Below are positions 7,515 through 16,232 of a stretch of 46,344 nucleotides of DNA, piece after piece. The position numbers and the translations under genes were made by a program. The stretch covers positions 1-46,344 of the IMG/VR virus record IMGVR_UViG_3300025131_000078. One strand, 5' to 3'. The DNA comes from a virus. The notes under the pieces are model-generated. The model had not been told where the DNA came from. It did no database searches and worked only from the letters and a program-made list of their open reading frames with translations. Numbering within the stretch: position 1 is the first letter of the stretch; every line of letters starts with the position of its first letter.

Positions 7515-9568
7515 TGGGCGAATGGAGATGGATGAAACCGTTGACTATAACAGCTACAGATAAAGTTGAAACTAGTTTGCCTGGATTTTTAAAGTGGAAA
7601 ACTGATACATTGTCTCAACCGCCGTTCATGAAAGGTCTTAAAGCTATGGGTAGCTTATCTGCTGCTAAACGACCACTCGGTAAAAAACAAGCCGTAATTA
7701 AATTAGCAGCAAAGTATCCGGAGGTGGGTAACGCTGTAGATGGAATTTCTACTATATTATGGAAAGTGTATTCAGGCGATATTATCGGCTCTACTCCGCC
7801 ATTGTGTTATCCACAAAAACAAGGCGTAACTTTTTTGTTAGTTGGCGCAATGGGTAAAGGAAATCCGGGTAGTACCGGCGATAACGGAGCTGGTGCTAAA
7901 GGGAAGCTTCAAAAGGGTTGGAAAAAATGGTTCGCAAAAAATTGGGAAGATGCTGTTGAAGCTGGAAAGTCTAAAGTTAATGTATTTCCTGGTGTCTCCG
8001 GAGATCATGCAGCTAATAACCGTGCTTTAATACCGGGTATCCTACCGGGGCTCCCTAAATCTCCAGGCATTAACAGTAAACAAAAAAAAGTATTTGAAGA
8101 TTTTAATAAACATATAGATCTGTATTGGGCTAAAATGATATTTGGTTCTCTAGCAGCAGTAGATCCATCGATGAGGCCTCCAGTTCCAGATGAAAGGCTA
8201 CCTCCAAATAATGAATATTTTAAATACCTGGAGCCTCAAAATAACAAAGGACTAAGCACCGGTGCCGATGGCAGTATTGATAACAATGGTAAAAGAAAAG
8301 GCAAGCCGGGATGGGTGATGGGGCCATGGGTAAGGGATATACAGGTAGAACCAGTAAGCAATGGATCAGAGACATATCAGGAAGTCGCTGGACCGTTGGA
8401 TGAAGAAGAATGGGTTTTGGATGATGAAACCGGATTACCTTATAATGGTGGCCAGGAATTATTAATGCCGATATATGCCGACCCGCCGGAAGTCGATCCA
8501 CAAACTCAAGAAATAATTCCGGAACGACAGGTGTCCATGGACCCAAAAGTATATGGATTGAAGCCAGCAAAGCCAAACCCGAATAAAGGTAAACCACTTC
8601 CGGAGTATGGAAAGGCTGAAATGGATGAAAATTCTATTTTAGATACAGAAGATCCAGAACAAGTATCTCATAAAAAAATATTTGGTACTCAACATCCTAC
8701 ATCTAGAAGACAATTAGTAGATAAAAATATATTAGATGGACCGCCTCTAGATCTTTGTTATTATTATAAAGCCAACTCTGGTTCTAATTTTGAAACATGG
8801 GGTCCATACGAAGAAGCGCCTAAAAGCTCTAATTGGAACTATATAGTCCCTACTGGTTTACAGTCCGGACTAGCTAATGCTGGCACCACTGAAAGGAATC
8901 CAAATGGACCGTCAGCTGACGGTGGAACCGGAGATGCCGGATATTCATTGCCTTTAAAAAATTCTGAATATTGGGGTATACGTATAGCGTCTGCAAAAAA
9001 ACAAGACGGTACACCTTGCTCCCCAGCAGATATAGCAGCCGGAATACCGTTGCCCGGTGGTGGTGGATGGATTACAACTACGGGAGAGACTATTATGGGA
9101 CCAGTACCGCCGGCAAGGTTTGGCATGAAAGGTTTTAATTCAGGCGCTAAAGCTAGGAAGATACATAAATGTTTTAAGTCAAAACGCGGTTCTGGGTGTT
9201 TTAATGACGATGTAAAGAGATCTCAGTCCGGAGGAAATTCATTTAAGAAAAATACATCAGATGGTTTGAGCGGAGGTTATGCGCAGAAACGTTCTCCCAA
9301 TCCAATAAGTAACAAAAAGGGAGCTAGGGATGTAAAATGGAAATCAAAAAAGAAATATTATACTCAGATGGGAGACCATTTACGTAAAACATGTTTGAAA
9401 CATATTAAAGGTACTGTTAAGAATGGTAAATATGGCGGCGGTATGGTACTTATATCTCCCAAGAAACAAATAATTCCTCCTTATGCACCTCCTCCATTAA
9501 AACCGCCGATGCCCAATACTAAAAAAGGGAAATTTACTAAACTAGATGGATGGTTCCGGAAACCTTAA
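7514..9568 (+). CDS. large Gly/Pro/Lys-rich protein, probable baseplate component
   Basis: The 684-residue protein is rich in Gly, Pro, Asn and Lys throughout. It has low-complexity stretches (PEVDPQTQEIIPE, PPYAPPPLKPPMP near the C-terminus) and a basic tail ending GWFRKP. The first ~100 residues look folded and helical. No enzymatic motif is recognisable. It overlaps the gp5-like gene by one base and precedes gp25, so it is probably part of the central hub or a spike-associated protein. A lysozyme or peptidase cannot be seen despite the gp5-like neighbour lacking one. The function is unknown. Confidence 0.6.
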   Translation: MGEWRWMKPLTITATDKVETSLPGFLKWKTDTLSQPPFMKGLKAMGSLSAAKRPLGKKQAVIKLAAKYPEVGNAVDGISTILWKVYSGDIIGSTPPLCYPQKQGVTFLLVGAMGKGNPGSTGDNGAGAKGKLQKGWKKWFAKNWEDAVEAGKSKVNVFPGVSGDHAANNRALIPGILPGLPKSPGINSKQKKVFEDFNKHIDLYWAKMIFGSLAAVDPSMRPPVPDERLPPNNEYFKYLEPQNNKGLSTGADGSIDNNGKRKGKPGWVMGPWVRDIQVEPVSNGSETYQEVAGPLDEEEWVLDDETGLPYNGGQELLMPIYADPPEVDPQTQEIIPERQVSMDPKVYGLKPAKPNPNKGKPLPEYGKAEMDENSILDTEDPEQVSHKKIFGTQHPTSRRQLVDKNILDGPPLDLCYYYKANSGSNFETWGPYEEAPKSSNWNYIVPTGLQSGLANAGTTERNPNGPSADGGTGDAGYSLPLKNSEYWGIRIASAKKQDGTPCSPADIAAGIPLPGGGGWITTTGETIMGPVPPARFGMKGFNSGAKARKIHKCFKSKRGSGCFNDDVKRSQSGGNSFKKNTSDGLSGGYAQKRSPNPISNKKGARDVKWKSKKKYYTQMGDHLRKTCLKHIKGTVKNGKYGGGMVLISPKKQIIPPYAPPPLKPPMPNTKKGKFTKLDGWFRKP

Positions 9569-9607
9569 TATATATTCTATATAAATCACCAGATTCATAT
9601 TATCCAT

Positions 9608-9615
9608 ATATTTAT
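9608..9615 (+). promoter_or_regulatory. candidate late promoter core ATATTTAT, copy 3
   Basis: ATATTTAT is followed by TATAAAGGG, ending 15 bases before the ATG at 9631. It is in a 62-base gap between two structural genes. The whole segment through AAAGGG matches the copy at 5824. Confidence 0.55.
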
Positions 9616-9630
9616 TATAAAGGGTAATTC

Positions 9631-10080
9631 ATGGAATCGAAATCATTTATAAAATTATTACGTAAGATAATAAGAGAAGAAGTTCGAACAGCTGTAAGAT
9701 CCGAAGTTAAACAGTTACTTTCAGAACAAAAACCAGATCATAATAAAGCAATTAAACATGGTATGGAACTTCATAATATAGTTAGCAAACAACGACCAGT
9801 AAAGAAGAAAAAATTTACTAAAGATGATATGTTAAATGACATATTAAACGAGACAGCAGCCACGGGTGCAGATTTAGGTTCTGAATGGGATTCGATGTCT
9901 TATAATTCTGAAATGGCTCGATCTTTTACAAGTCCTAGGACACCGTCAGTTGCTCCTACTACTGGTATTGATGGCCGGGCAGTGAATATGGAGAAAGAAG
10001 GTGTTCAAACTGCAGTTGCTGCAATGACAAAAGATTATTCAGCTTTAATGAAAGCAATAGATAAGAAAAAAGGTAAATAG
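9631..10080 (+). CDS. small structural-region protein with L-x-E leader-like N-terminus
   Basis: The 149-residue protein begins with an amphipathic basic helix (FIKLLRKIIREEVRTAV) followed by LLSEQ (E32). This resembles the N-terminal capsid-targeting leaders of T4 internal proteins cut after L/I-x-E. The middle is basic and the C-terminal half is Ser/Thr/Ala-rich. It has its own late-type element and AAAGGG ribosome site. Its TAG stop shares a base with the GTG start of gp25. It could be a packaged head protein or simply a small baseplate assembly factor, and the context (next to gp25) favours the second. Confidence 0.6.
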   Translation: MESKSFIKLLRKIIREEVRTAVRSEVKQLLSEQKPDHNKAIKHGMELHNIVSKQRPVKKKKFTKDDMLNDILNETAATGADLGSEWDSMSYNSEMARSFTSPRTPSVAPTTGIDGRAVNMEKEGVQTAVAAMTKDYSALMKAIDKKKGK

Positions 10081-10610
10081 TGGCTCAAGGAAGACCTATA
10101 TACAAATATGAACCAAACAATTCTAATCCGGATAAGGCAATTGGAATATTATTACCTTTTAATAAAGCTGCGGATGGACGTAATGATCAGCAAAATTACT
10201 CTTCTGGGTCTGTAGGCGGAGGCGGCGTATTTGATTCTTCTTACTCTACAGAAGAACAGTCAATAAGTAATTTACGTAATCTTCTTTTAACTATAAAAGG
10301 AGAACGTGTAATGCAACCTACATTTGGGACAGAAATTCGTGCTTCTTTATTTGAGCCTAACACAATAGAATTAAAAGAAACATTAGATTTGTCATTGAGA
10401 GAAGATATTGGAAAGTGGCTACCTTATATAAAAATCGATACTATTGATATAGTGAGCAATATTAATCAATATAGTATATCGATTCGTATAAATTATAGAG
10501 TATCAGAACATGGCGCAAATAGAGTTATTATTATATTAGCTAACGAGAATGAAATATTAGTAGAATCAGTGCCAGGAGAATTAGAATTACAGCAAGTTGG
10601 GTCATTTTAA
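10080..10610 (+). CDS. baseplate wedge protein gp25-like
   Basis: The GPW/gp25 family domain occupies residues ~60-165. It runs from SISNLRNLLLTIKGERVMQP through TFGTEIRASLFEP, then DIGKWLPYIKIDTIDI and a final beta strand pair. gp25 is the conserved wedge core that starts sheath polymerisation in contractile tails. The 176-residue length exceeds T4 gp25 (132 aa) because of a Gly/Ser-rich N-terminal extension (SSGSVGGGGVFDSS). Translation starts at GTG, overlapping the upstream TAG by one base. No in-frame ATG precedes the conserved region closely, which supports the GTG. The gp6 gene follows after nine bases with an AAAGGAG ribosome site. Confidence 0.9.
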   Translation: MAQGRPIYKYEPNNSNPDKAIGILLPFNKAADGRNDQQNYSSGSVGGGGVFDSSYSTEEQSISNLRNLLLTIKGERVMQPTFGTEIRASLFEPNTIELKETLDLSLREDIGKWLPYIKIDTIDIVSNINQYSISIRINYRVSEHGANRVIIILANENEILVESVPGELELQQVGSF

Positions 10611-10619
10611 AGGAGTATA

Positions 10620-12494
10620 ATGGATATAATTAAAAAGGATGTAAAATATTTAAATAAAGATTTTGGTCAATTCCGACAAAATTTAATAAATTTTTCACGA
10701 CAGTATTTTCCGAATACATATAATGATTTTAATGAATCATCACCTGGCATGATGTTTATTGAAATGGCTTCATATGTAGGCGATGTTCTATCATATTATT
10801 CAGACCAAACATTTAGAGAATCATTATTGAATAATGCACAAGAAAGTGCAAATATATTACAGTTATCACAATTATTTGGTTACCAAGCTAAAATGAATAC
10901 TCCGGCAACAACAATGTTAGATGTATTTCAATTAGTTCCTAGTATAGGAACAGGTGATAGTACAGAACCAGACTTTAGATATTGTTTATCTTTAACAAAT
11001 AACATACAGGTACAGACAAAAGAAGGAATAAATTTTACTACCACTCAAGCGGTAGATTTTTCTGTAGATACTCCAAATGACCAACGTGAAGTTACTGTAT
11101 ATTCTGTAGACTCAATTGGTAATATTGAATGGTATTTATTAAAAAAACAAGTTCCTGCTAAATCTGGAGAAATAAAGACTGTAGATTTTGATTTTGGAGA
11201 TCCTAAAGCATATGATAAGATAACATTAAAAGAAACAAATGTTATTGATATTTTAGATATTAATAGTGACACTGGAGATGAGTGGCATCAAGTAGACTAT
11301 TTAGCACAAGATACTATATTTCAATCGATACCTAACGTACCATTTAATGACAAGGCAATGTCGGATGATCGTAGTTCGGTCCCATATATTTTAAAATTAA
11401 AAAGGACTCCTAGGAGATTTGTTACTAGAGTAAGAGATGATAGTAAAATGGATATTCAATTCGGAGCAGGAGTTAGTTCAGACTCGGATGAAGAGGTAAT
11501 TCCAAATCCGAAAAATGTAGGAATGGGGTTAGAATATTTAACTAGAACAACTGTTACTAGTGTTGACCCAACTAATTTTTTAAGAACTAGTACTTATGGC
11601 TTAGCACCTAATAATGAAAAATTAACAGTAAGATATACAGTAGGAGGTGGAGTTAATGAAAATGTTCCAGCTAATACTTTAACTGTAGTCCCTAATTTAT
11701 ATTTTAATTCATTTAATGTTGGACAAGTTGATTTGACATTTGTTAAGTCGACGGTGGCTATGAATAACCCAGAGCCAGCTAAAGGCGGCAAGGCTAAACA
11801 AGATATTGAAGTTGTACGACAAAATGCAATTGCAAATTTTGCATCTCAAAATAGAATGATGACACGTGAAGATTATATAGCAAGGTGTTATATGATGCCT
11901 GCTAGGTTTGGAAGTATATCCAAAGCGTATATAATTGCTGATATGCAACAAGATTCGGAAGATAAAACATATCCTAGGGACACAATATCAAATCCAATGG
12001 CATTAAATTTATATACATTAGCATATAATGATGACAAACAACTAGTACCTTTAAATAATGCATTAAAACAAAATTTAAAAACATATTTAGATCAATTTAG
12101 GATGTTAACGGATGCTATTAATATTAAAACTGCGCATATTGTTAATGTTGGAATTAATTTTGAAATAATTCCGATGCCTAATATTAATAGCCAAGAAGTA
12201 GTTTTAAGATGTATTGAAAAACTTAAAAATATATTTCATGTTGATAGAATGCAAATAAATGGACCCGTAAATATATCAAATATCATAACTGAAATAGATC
12301 AAATTAAAGGCGTACAAAGTGTTGGGAACTTTGAACTTACTAACTTATACGATATGGATTTAGGATACGCAGGGAATGTATATGATTTAGAAAAAGCAAC
12401 AAAAAACAATATTATTTATCCTAGTTTAGATCCTTGTATATTTGAAATAAGATTTCCGGATTTGGATATTAAAGGAAGAACATTAGGAACATAA
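10620..12494 (+). CDS. baseplate wedge protein gp6-like
   Basis: The 624-residue protein is close to T4 gp6 (660 aa). The N-terminus (DVKYLNKDFGQFRQNLINFSRQYFP) and the segment SSPGMMFIEMASYVGDVLSYYSDQ are characteristic of the gp6/Baseplate J family. The C-terminal third holds NVGINFEIIPMPNINSQEV and INGPVNISNIITEIDQIKGVQSV, typical of this fold. gp6 forms the dimer ring that holds wedges together and changes shape on tail contraction. It starts with a good AAAGGAG site nine bases after gp25, the same order as gp25-gp6 in many contractile systems. Confidence 0.92.
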   Translation: MDIIKKDVKYLNKDFGQFRQNLINFSRQYFPNTYNDFNESSPGMMFIEMASYVGDVLSYYSDQTFRESLLNNAQESANILQLSQLFGYQAKMNTPATTMLDVFQLVPSIGTGDSTEPDFRYCLSLTNNIQVQTKEGINFTTTQAVDFSVDTPNDQREVTVYSVDSIGNIEWYLLKKQVPAKSGEIKTVDFDFGDPKAYDKITLKETNVIDILDINSDTGDEWHQVDYLAQDTIFQSIPNVPFNDKAMSDDRSSVPYILKLKRTPRRFVTRVRDDSKMDIQFGAGVSSDSDEEVIPNPKNVGMGLEYLTRTTVTSVDPTNFLRTSTYGLAPNNEKLTVRYTVGGGVNENVPANTLTVVPNLYFNSFNVGQVDLTFVKSTVAMNNPEPAKGGKAKQDIEVVRQNAIANFASQNRMMTREDYIARCYMMPARFGSISKAYIIADMQQDSEDKTYPRDTISNPMALNLYTLAYNDDKQLVPLNNALKQNLKTYLDQFRMLTDAINIKTAHIVNVGINFEIIPMPNINSQEVVLRCIEKLKNIFHVDRMQINGPVNISNIITEIDQIKGVQSVGNFELTNLYDMDLGYAGNVYDLEKATKNNIIYPSLDPCIFEIRFPDLDIKGRTLGT

Positions 12495-12503
12495 AGGAAT
12501 AAA

Positions 12504-13646
12504 ATGTATCAATTATATTTTGCTGAACGTGATACTACATTATACGAAAAATTTCCAGAACAAAATACTGGGATTGATCCTATAATAGAACTTATAAAAA
12601 TTACATCCGGCTCTAAATTAAATGGCGAAATACAGTCTAGTACATATAATACTAGAATATTATTAGATTTTGGGTCTCAAATAACAGATTTAACTACTGC
12701 AGTAACTGCAGGAAATATTCCACCACTAGGAAATGCTAATACATCTGCATCTGTTTATTTAAACTTACAAGCTTCTGTGGCTAATGACCTACCATTAACA
12801 TATACAATAAATGCATTTCCGATATCGGAGTCTTGGGATAATGGCAATGGGACTTATAGTGATACGCCTATTACTAAAATCGGTGCTTCATGGTATTATC
12901 GTGATGCAACTGACCCAGGAACAACATGGGACACAGGGTCTGCACCAAGTGGAGGGGAGCCAGGAGTATCTGTTACAACAGGTGGAGGAACTTGGATGAC
13001 AGGTTCTGGATATGAAGCTAGTCAATCGTTTGATAATCAATCACCAGACTTAAGAATAAATGTAACTGATATAGTTTCTAAATGGGTAGATGGTACTATT
13101 TCGAATAATGGATTTATAATAAAACGAAAATACTCAGAAGAAATTTCTGGTGAGATTTTAGGAACAATAAAATTCTTTGGTAGAGAAACTCATACAATAT
13201 ATGTGCCTAGGCTTGAAGTTGCATGGAATGATGCGGTATTAAGTGGAACAGGCTCTTTTACAGAAATTTCTGCTAATACATATGTTCCTTATTTTAAAAA
13301 TATTAAAAATGAATATAGAAGTTCTGAAAAAACAATGTTTAGAGTTGGCGTTAGGCCAGAGTTTCCTTCTAAATCATACGTAACTAGTTCCTTCTATATG
13401 TCAGATGAAAGGCTTCCTACATCTAGTTATTATAGCGTCCGAGATGCAATTACAGATGAAACTATAATTCCATTTGATACTAGTGCAACACAGGTATCAT
13501 GTGATAGTAACGGAAATTATTTTAGAGTTAATTTGAATACATTCATGCCAGAGAGGTATTATAAAATTTTACTTAAAGTTGAACGCACGGGTGGAGATGA
13601 TACACAAGTACATGATAATTCTTATTTTTTTAAGGTTGTTAAATAA
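12504..13646 (+). CDS. virion/baseplate protein with DNRLRE-like beta domain
   Basis: The 380-residue protein opens with YFAERDTTLYEKFPEQNTGIDPIIEL. It then has PISESWDNGNGTYSDTP...GASW, a pattern seen in DNRLRE-type beta-sandwich domains. An RINVTDIVSKWVDGTISNNGFII stretch near residues 182-205 also fits that family. The second half is beta-rich with a repeated Ser/Thr-rich character. It lies nine bases after gp6 and overlaps the next gene by one base. It probably decorates the baseplate periphery or attaches fibres. The domain call is by eye and moderate. Confidence 0.6.
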   Translation: MYQLYFAERDTTLYEKFPEQNTGIDPIIELIKITSGSKLNGEIQSSTYNTRILLDFGSQITDLTTAVTAGNIPPLGNANTSASVYLNLQASVANDLPLTYTINAFPISESWDNGNGTYSDTPITKIGASWYYRDATDPGTTWDTGSAPSGGEPGVSVTTGGGTWMTGSGYEASQSFDNQSPDLRINVTDIVSKWVDGTISNNGFIIKRKYSEEISGEILGTIKFFGRETHTIYVPRLEVAWNDAVLSGTGSFTEISANTYVPYFKNIKNEYRSSEKTMFRVGVRPEFPSKSYVTSSFYMSDERLPTSSYYSVRDAITDETIIPFDTSATQVSCDSNGNYFRVNLNTFMPERYYKILLKVERTGGDDTQVHDNSYFFKVVK

Positions 13647-16222
13647 TGGGCAAAAATGTTTTTACAAATAGACCTGAGGCTGAAGGTGAATTCCCGGAAG
13701 AGATAAATGAAAATGAGATCTTGTTACGTATAATGCAACAAGAATTTCCTAATGATATTTATTATAAAAATGGAACACTGGGTGAAGCTAAGGAGATAAC
13801 AGCACAAACAAATACAATTGTGCCGATAGTATCACCAACTTCATTAGGGATTGCTCCTCGTAATGAAATGGATATTCTACAAATAGATGCCGATGTGTCT
13901 CAATCTTATGCTAAATATGATATTAATAAATTATATCCATCGGTCCCTGATGATGATTTAGATGAAATATTGGATGATGAATTTTCTTATTTTTTACAAG
14001 ACGGCACGCCAACCCCTCCGGCAGTTGATGGATTATTTTTAATATCAGAAGAGACTAATCTTAATCCACCGGATTATCATGATATATACATAACAAAAGG
14101 ACCATCTAGGATTATGGAACGTATTGGTGCTGGAGAAGATCCGGTGACTGTAGTAAATAATACTTTTTGTGTATGGTTTATACAAAACTCCACAGCATTA
14201 CCTATTCCTAATTATAAAACATTGGAAGTGATGTTAGTAGAACGCGGAAAATCATATGATGCTGTTCTAGAAGCAACGCCAGAAGAATTATTAGAATTTG
14301 ATATGAAATTAGATGGCCGTTTCTCCGGAGATATGACAGAAGGACCTGCAGACCCAGTTGAAGAATTTAAGTATAGACAAGTTTTGGATAGGAGTGTTGA
14401 ATGGAGTTTATCAATAAGATTAGCTTCTGGATATTCAGTTGGGAATGATCCTAACGGAGTTCCATTTGAAAGAGATCCGGCAGATTATTTATTGCCGGCT
14501 GTAATGAGAGGAAGTTCAACAACATTACCAGGAGGGTGGAAAGCTTCACGTGAGTGGTATTTTCCTAAAGTGTATAATAAGCAGACAATTAAAGAAATAT
14601 TCCGAGCGCAATATGAAGGACAGTTAGTTATATTACAATGGCCAGCAAGGTATAATAATGATATTGTACAAAACTCTACATTTAATACTCTATCAGATGA
14701 TTTAATATTTGATGTGCGATTTATGATACATGGTTTTTGGAAACAAGTATTATCATTAAAGGTATTTAAATTAATTGCCAGAATGAATGGAATAGATATA
14801 GCATCATTTGATACTGATTTACAAAATCCGGTTGTGGAAGGAGAATTGAATCAAGTACAATATGACGCATTATCACTTCAGAATGGAATAATTAATACTA
14901 TGATCGAAAATGGTGGAATTTCAGTATTAGCGGAACAAGAAGATGTAGATGGCTCTGTATGGGAATCGTTTCCTCATATCGCGGAAATTGACCGATTAGA
15001 TTATGATGAATATGTAGATTATATCGAGAATTGGAGTAACGGAAGAGATCCTTATGCCATACCGGAACATGTTCCTTATGAGCCACCTGGGTCGATTGCT
15101 TATTTGCCACAAGAAAGAGTAAATATATTACAAGTACAAGCAAATGAACAAGCAAAGGTTGATGCTATTAAAGATCAAATTGAAGAACAATTCCCTCAGT
15201 TAGCTGTAGAATCTGCACAGCTCGAAGAAAAATTAAGTAATCAGCCTGATGGGTATCTAGACTATTGTATATTACATTTAGGAACAGACTCAAGCATACA
15301 TGATATATTCCATTCAGGAACAGGTAAATGGCAATATCTAAAACAGAAAAGAAATGGCAAGATAAAACATAAAGGTGAACAAACTGATTTTATGACGTTA
15401 TTAGAAAAAGAAAATGGTATATTTAGTAGGTTAAACAGAGGACAAGAAACTAGTATATTATTTGTTCCTGCTAGCAGGGGCGTTCATATCAATGTGAAGA
15501 AAGGCGCTAGTATTATAAATAATTTAAATCAAATGGGTGCTGATTCTGATACACCGTTGTTTGACTCGAATATGTTTAATGCTTTTGAAAAAGCCGGCAA
15601 TGTTAATACGTCTAAAGACGATCAGCGAAAATATGGATTGCCACGTGGCGCAGGAGGTGATAGACGCAACCAACAAATGAAAGACAGAAACTATTTCCGT
15701 GGAACATTAGCAACATGGCTTTTCATGAAACGAATAGGTAATGGTGCTGATGCATTACAATCAGCTCCTTTGGGACCGGATGGGGAAGATGATATTAGTT
15801 TTATGGAGCGGTGTAAAAGAATGGACCAAACATTCATTGATCTTAAATCAGATATTGCTGATATATCTGCTGCAATTGCAGCTATGGATAATAGAATAAT
15901 AAATGCAACATCACTAGTAGAATTCCAGGATATATTTAATACCATAGCTGAATCTAGAGCATTAATAGCCAGTTTTGATGAATATTTATTTGGATTAGCA
16001 GACTCTTATCGTGTATATGTAGAAGATACTAAAAACGAAGTTATTAAGACATTATATAATGATATTGAATATGCTCGAGCTAAAACATGGTCTGAGTCAA
16101 AAAAGAAGTATTTTATAATGTGGCCATCTGGAGCAGCAAATGCTGTTACAGCAACAATTAAAGGAAAAAGTTTTACAGGTCACCAGCCATCATCAGAATT
16201 ATTAGAAGCATATGCACAATAA
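13646..16222 (+). CDS. large probable baseplate protein, unknown
   Basis: The 858-residue protein has a very acidic, Pro-rich N-terminal ~150 residues. A mixed alpha/beta centre follows, including DYLLPAVMRGSSTTLPGG. The helical C-terminal third has a coiled-coil-like run (DLKSDIADISAAIAAMDNRI, near 735). It lies between the DNRLRE-like protein and the gp7/gpI-like protein and overlaps the former by one base. By position it may play the role of a wedge component such as T4 gp53, gp8 or part of gp7, but I see no motif to decide. No enzyme motif is visible. Confidence 0.6.
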   Translation: MGKNVFTNRPEAEGEFPEEINENEILLRIMQQEFPNDIYYKNGTLGEAKEITAQTNTIVPIVSPTSLGIAPRNEMDILQIDADVSQSYAKYDINKLYPSVPDDDLDEILDDEFSYFLQDGTPTPPAVDGLFLISEETNLNPPDYHDIYITKGPSRIMERIGAGEDPVTVVNNTFCVWFIQNSTALPIPNYKTLEVMLVERGKSYDAVLEATPEELLEFDMKLDGRFSGDMTEGPADPVEEFKYRQVLDRSVEWSLSIRLASGYSVGNDPNGVPFERDPADYLLPAVMRGSSTTLPGGWKASREWYFPKVYNKQTIKEIFRAQYEGQLVILQWPARYNNDIVQNSTFNTLSDDLIFDVRFMIHGFWKQVLSLKVFKLIARMNGIDIASFDTDLQNPVVEGELNQVQYDALSLQNGIINTMIENGGISVLAEQEDVDGSVWESFPHIAEIDRLDYDEYVDYIENWSNGRDPYAIPEHVPYEPPGSIAYLPQERVNILQVQANEQAKVDAIKDQIEEQFPQLAVESAQLEEKLSNQPDGYLDYCILHLGTDSSIHDIFHSGTGKWQYLKQKRNGKIKHKGEQTDFMTLLEKENGIFSRLNRGQETSILFVPASRGVHINVKKGASIINNLNQMGADSDTPLFDSNMFNAFEKAGNVNTSKDDQRKYGLPRGAGGDRRNQQMKDRNYFRGTLATWLFMKRIGNGADALQSAPLGPDGEDDISFMERCKRMDQTFIDLKSDIADISAAIAAMDNRIINATSLVEFQDIFNTIAESRALIASFDEYLFGLADSYRVYVEDTKNEVIKTLYNDIEYARAKTWSESKKKYFIMWPSGAANAVTATIKGKSFTGHQPSSELLEAYAQ

Positions 16223-16232
16223 ATAGGAAAAC

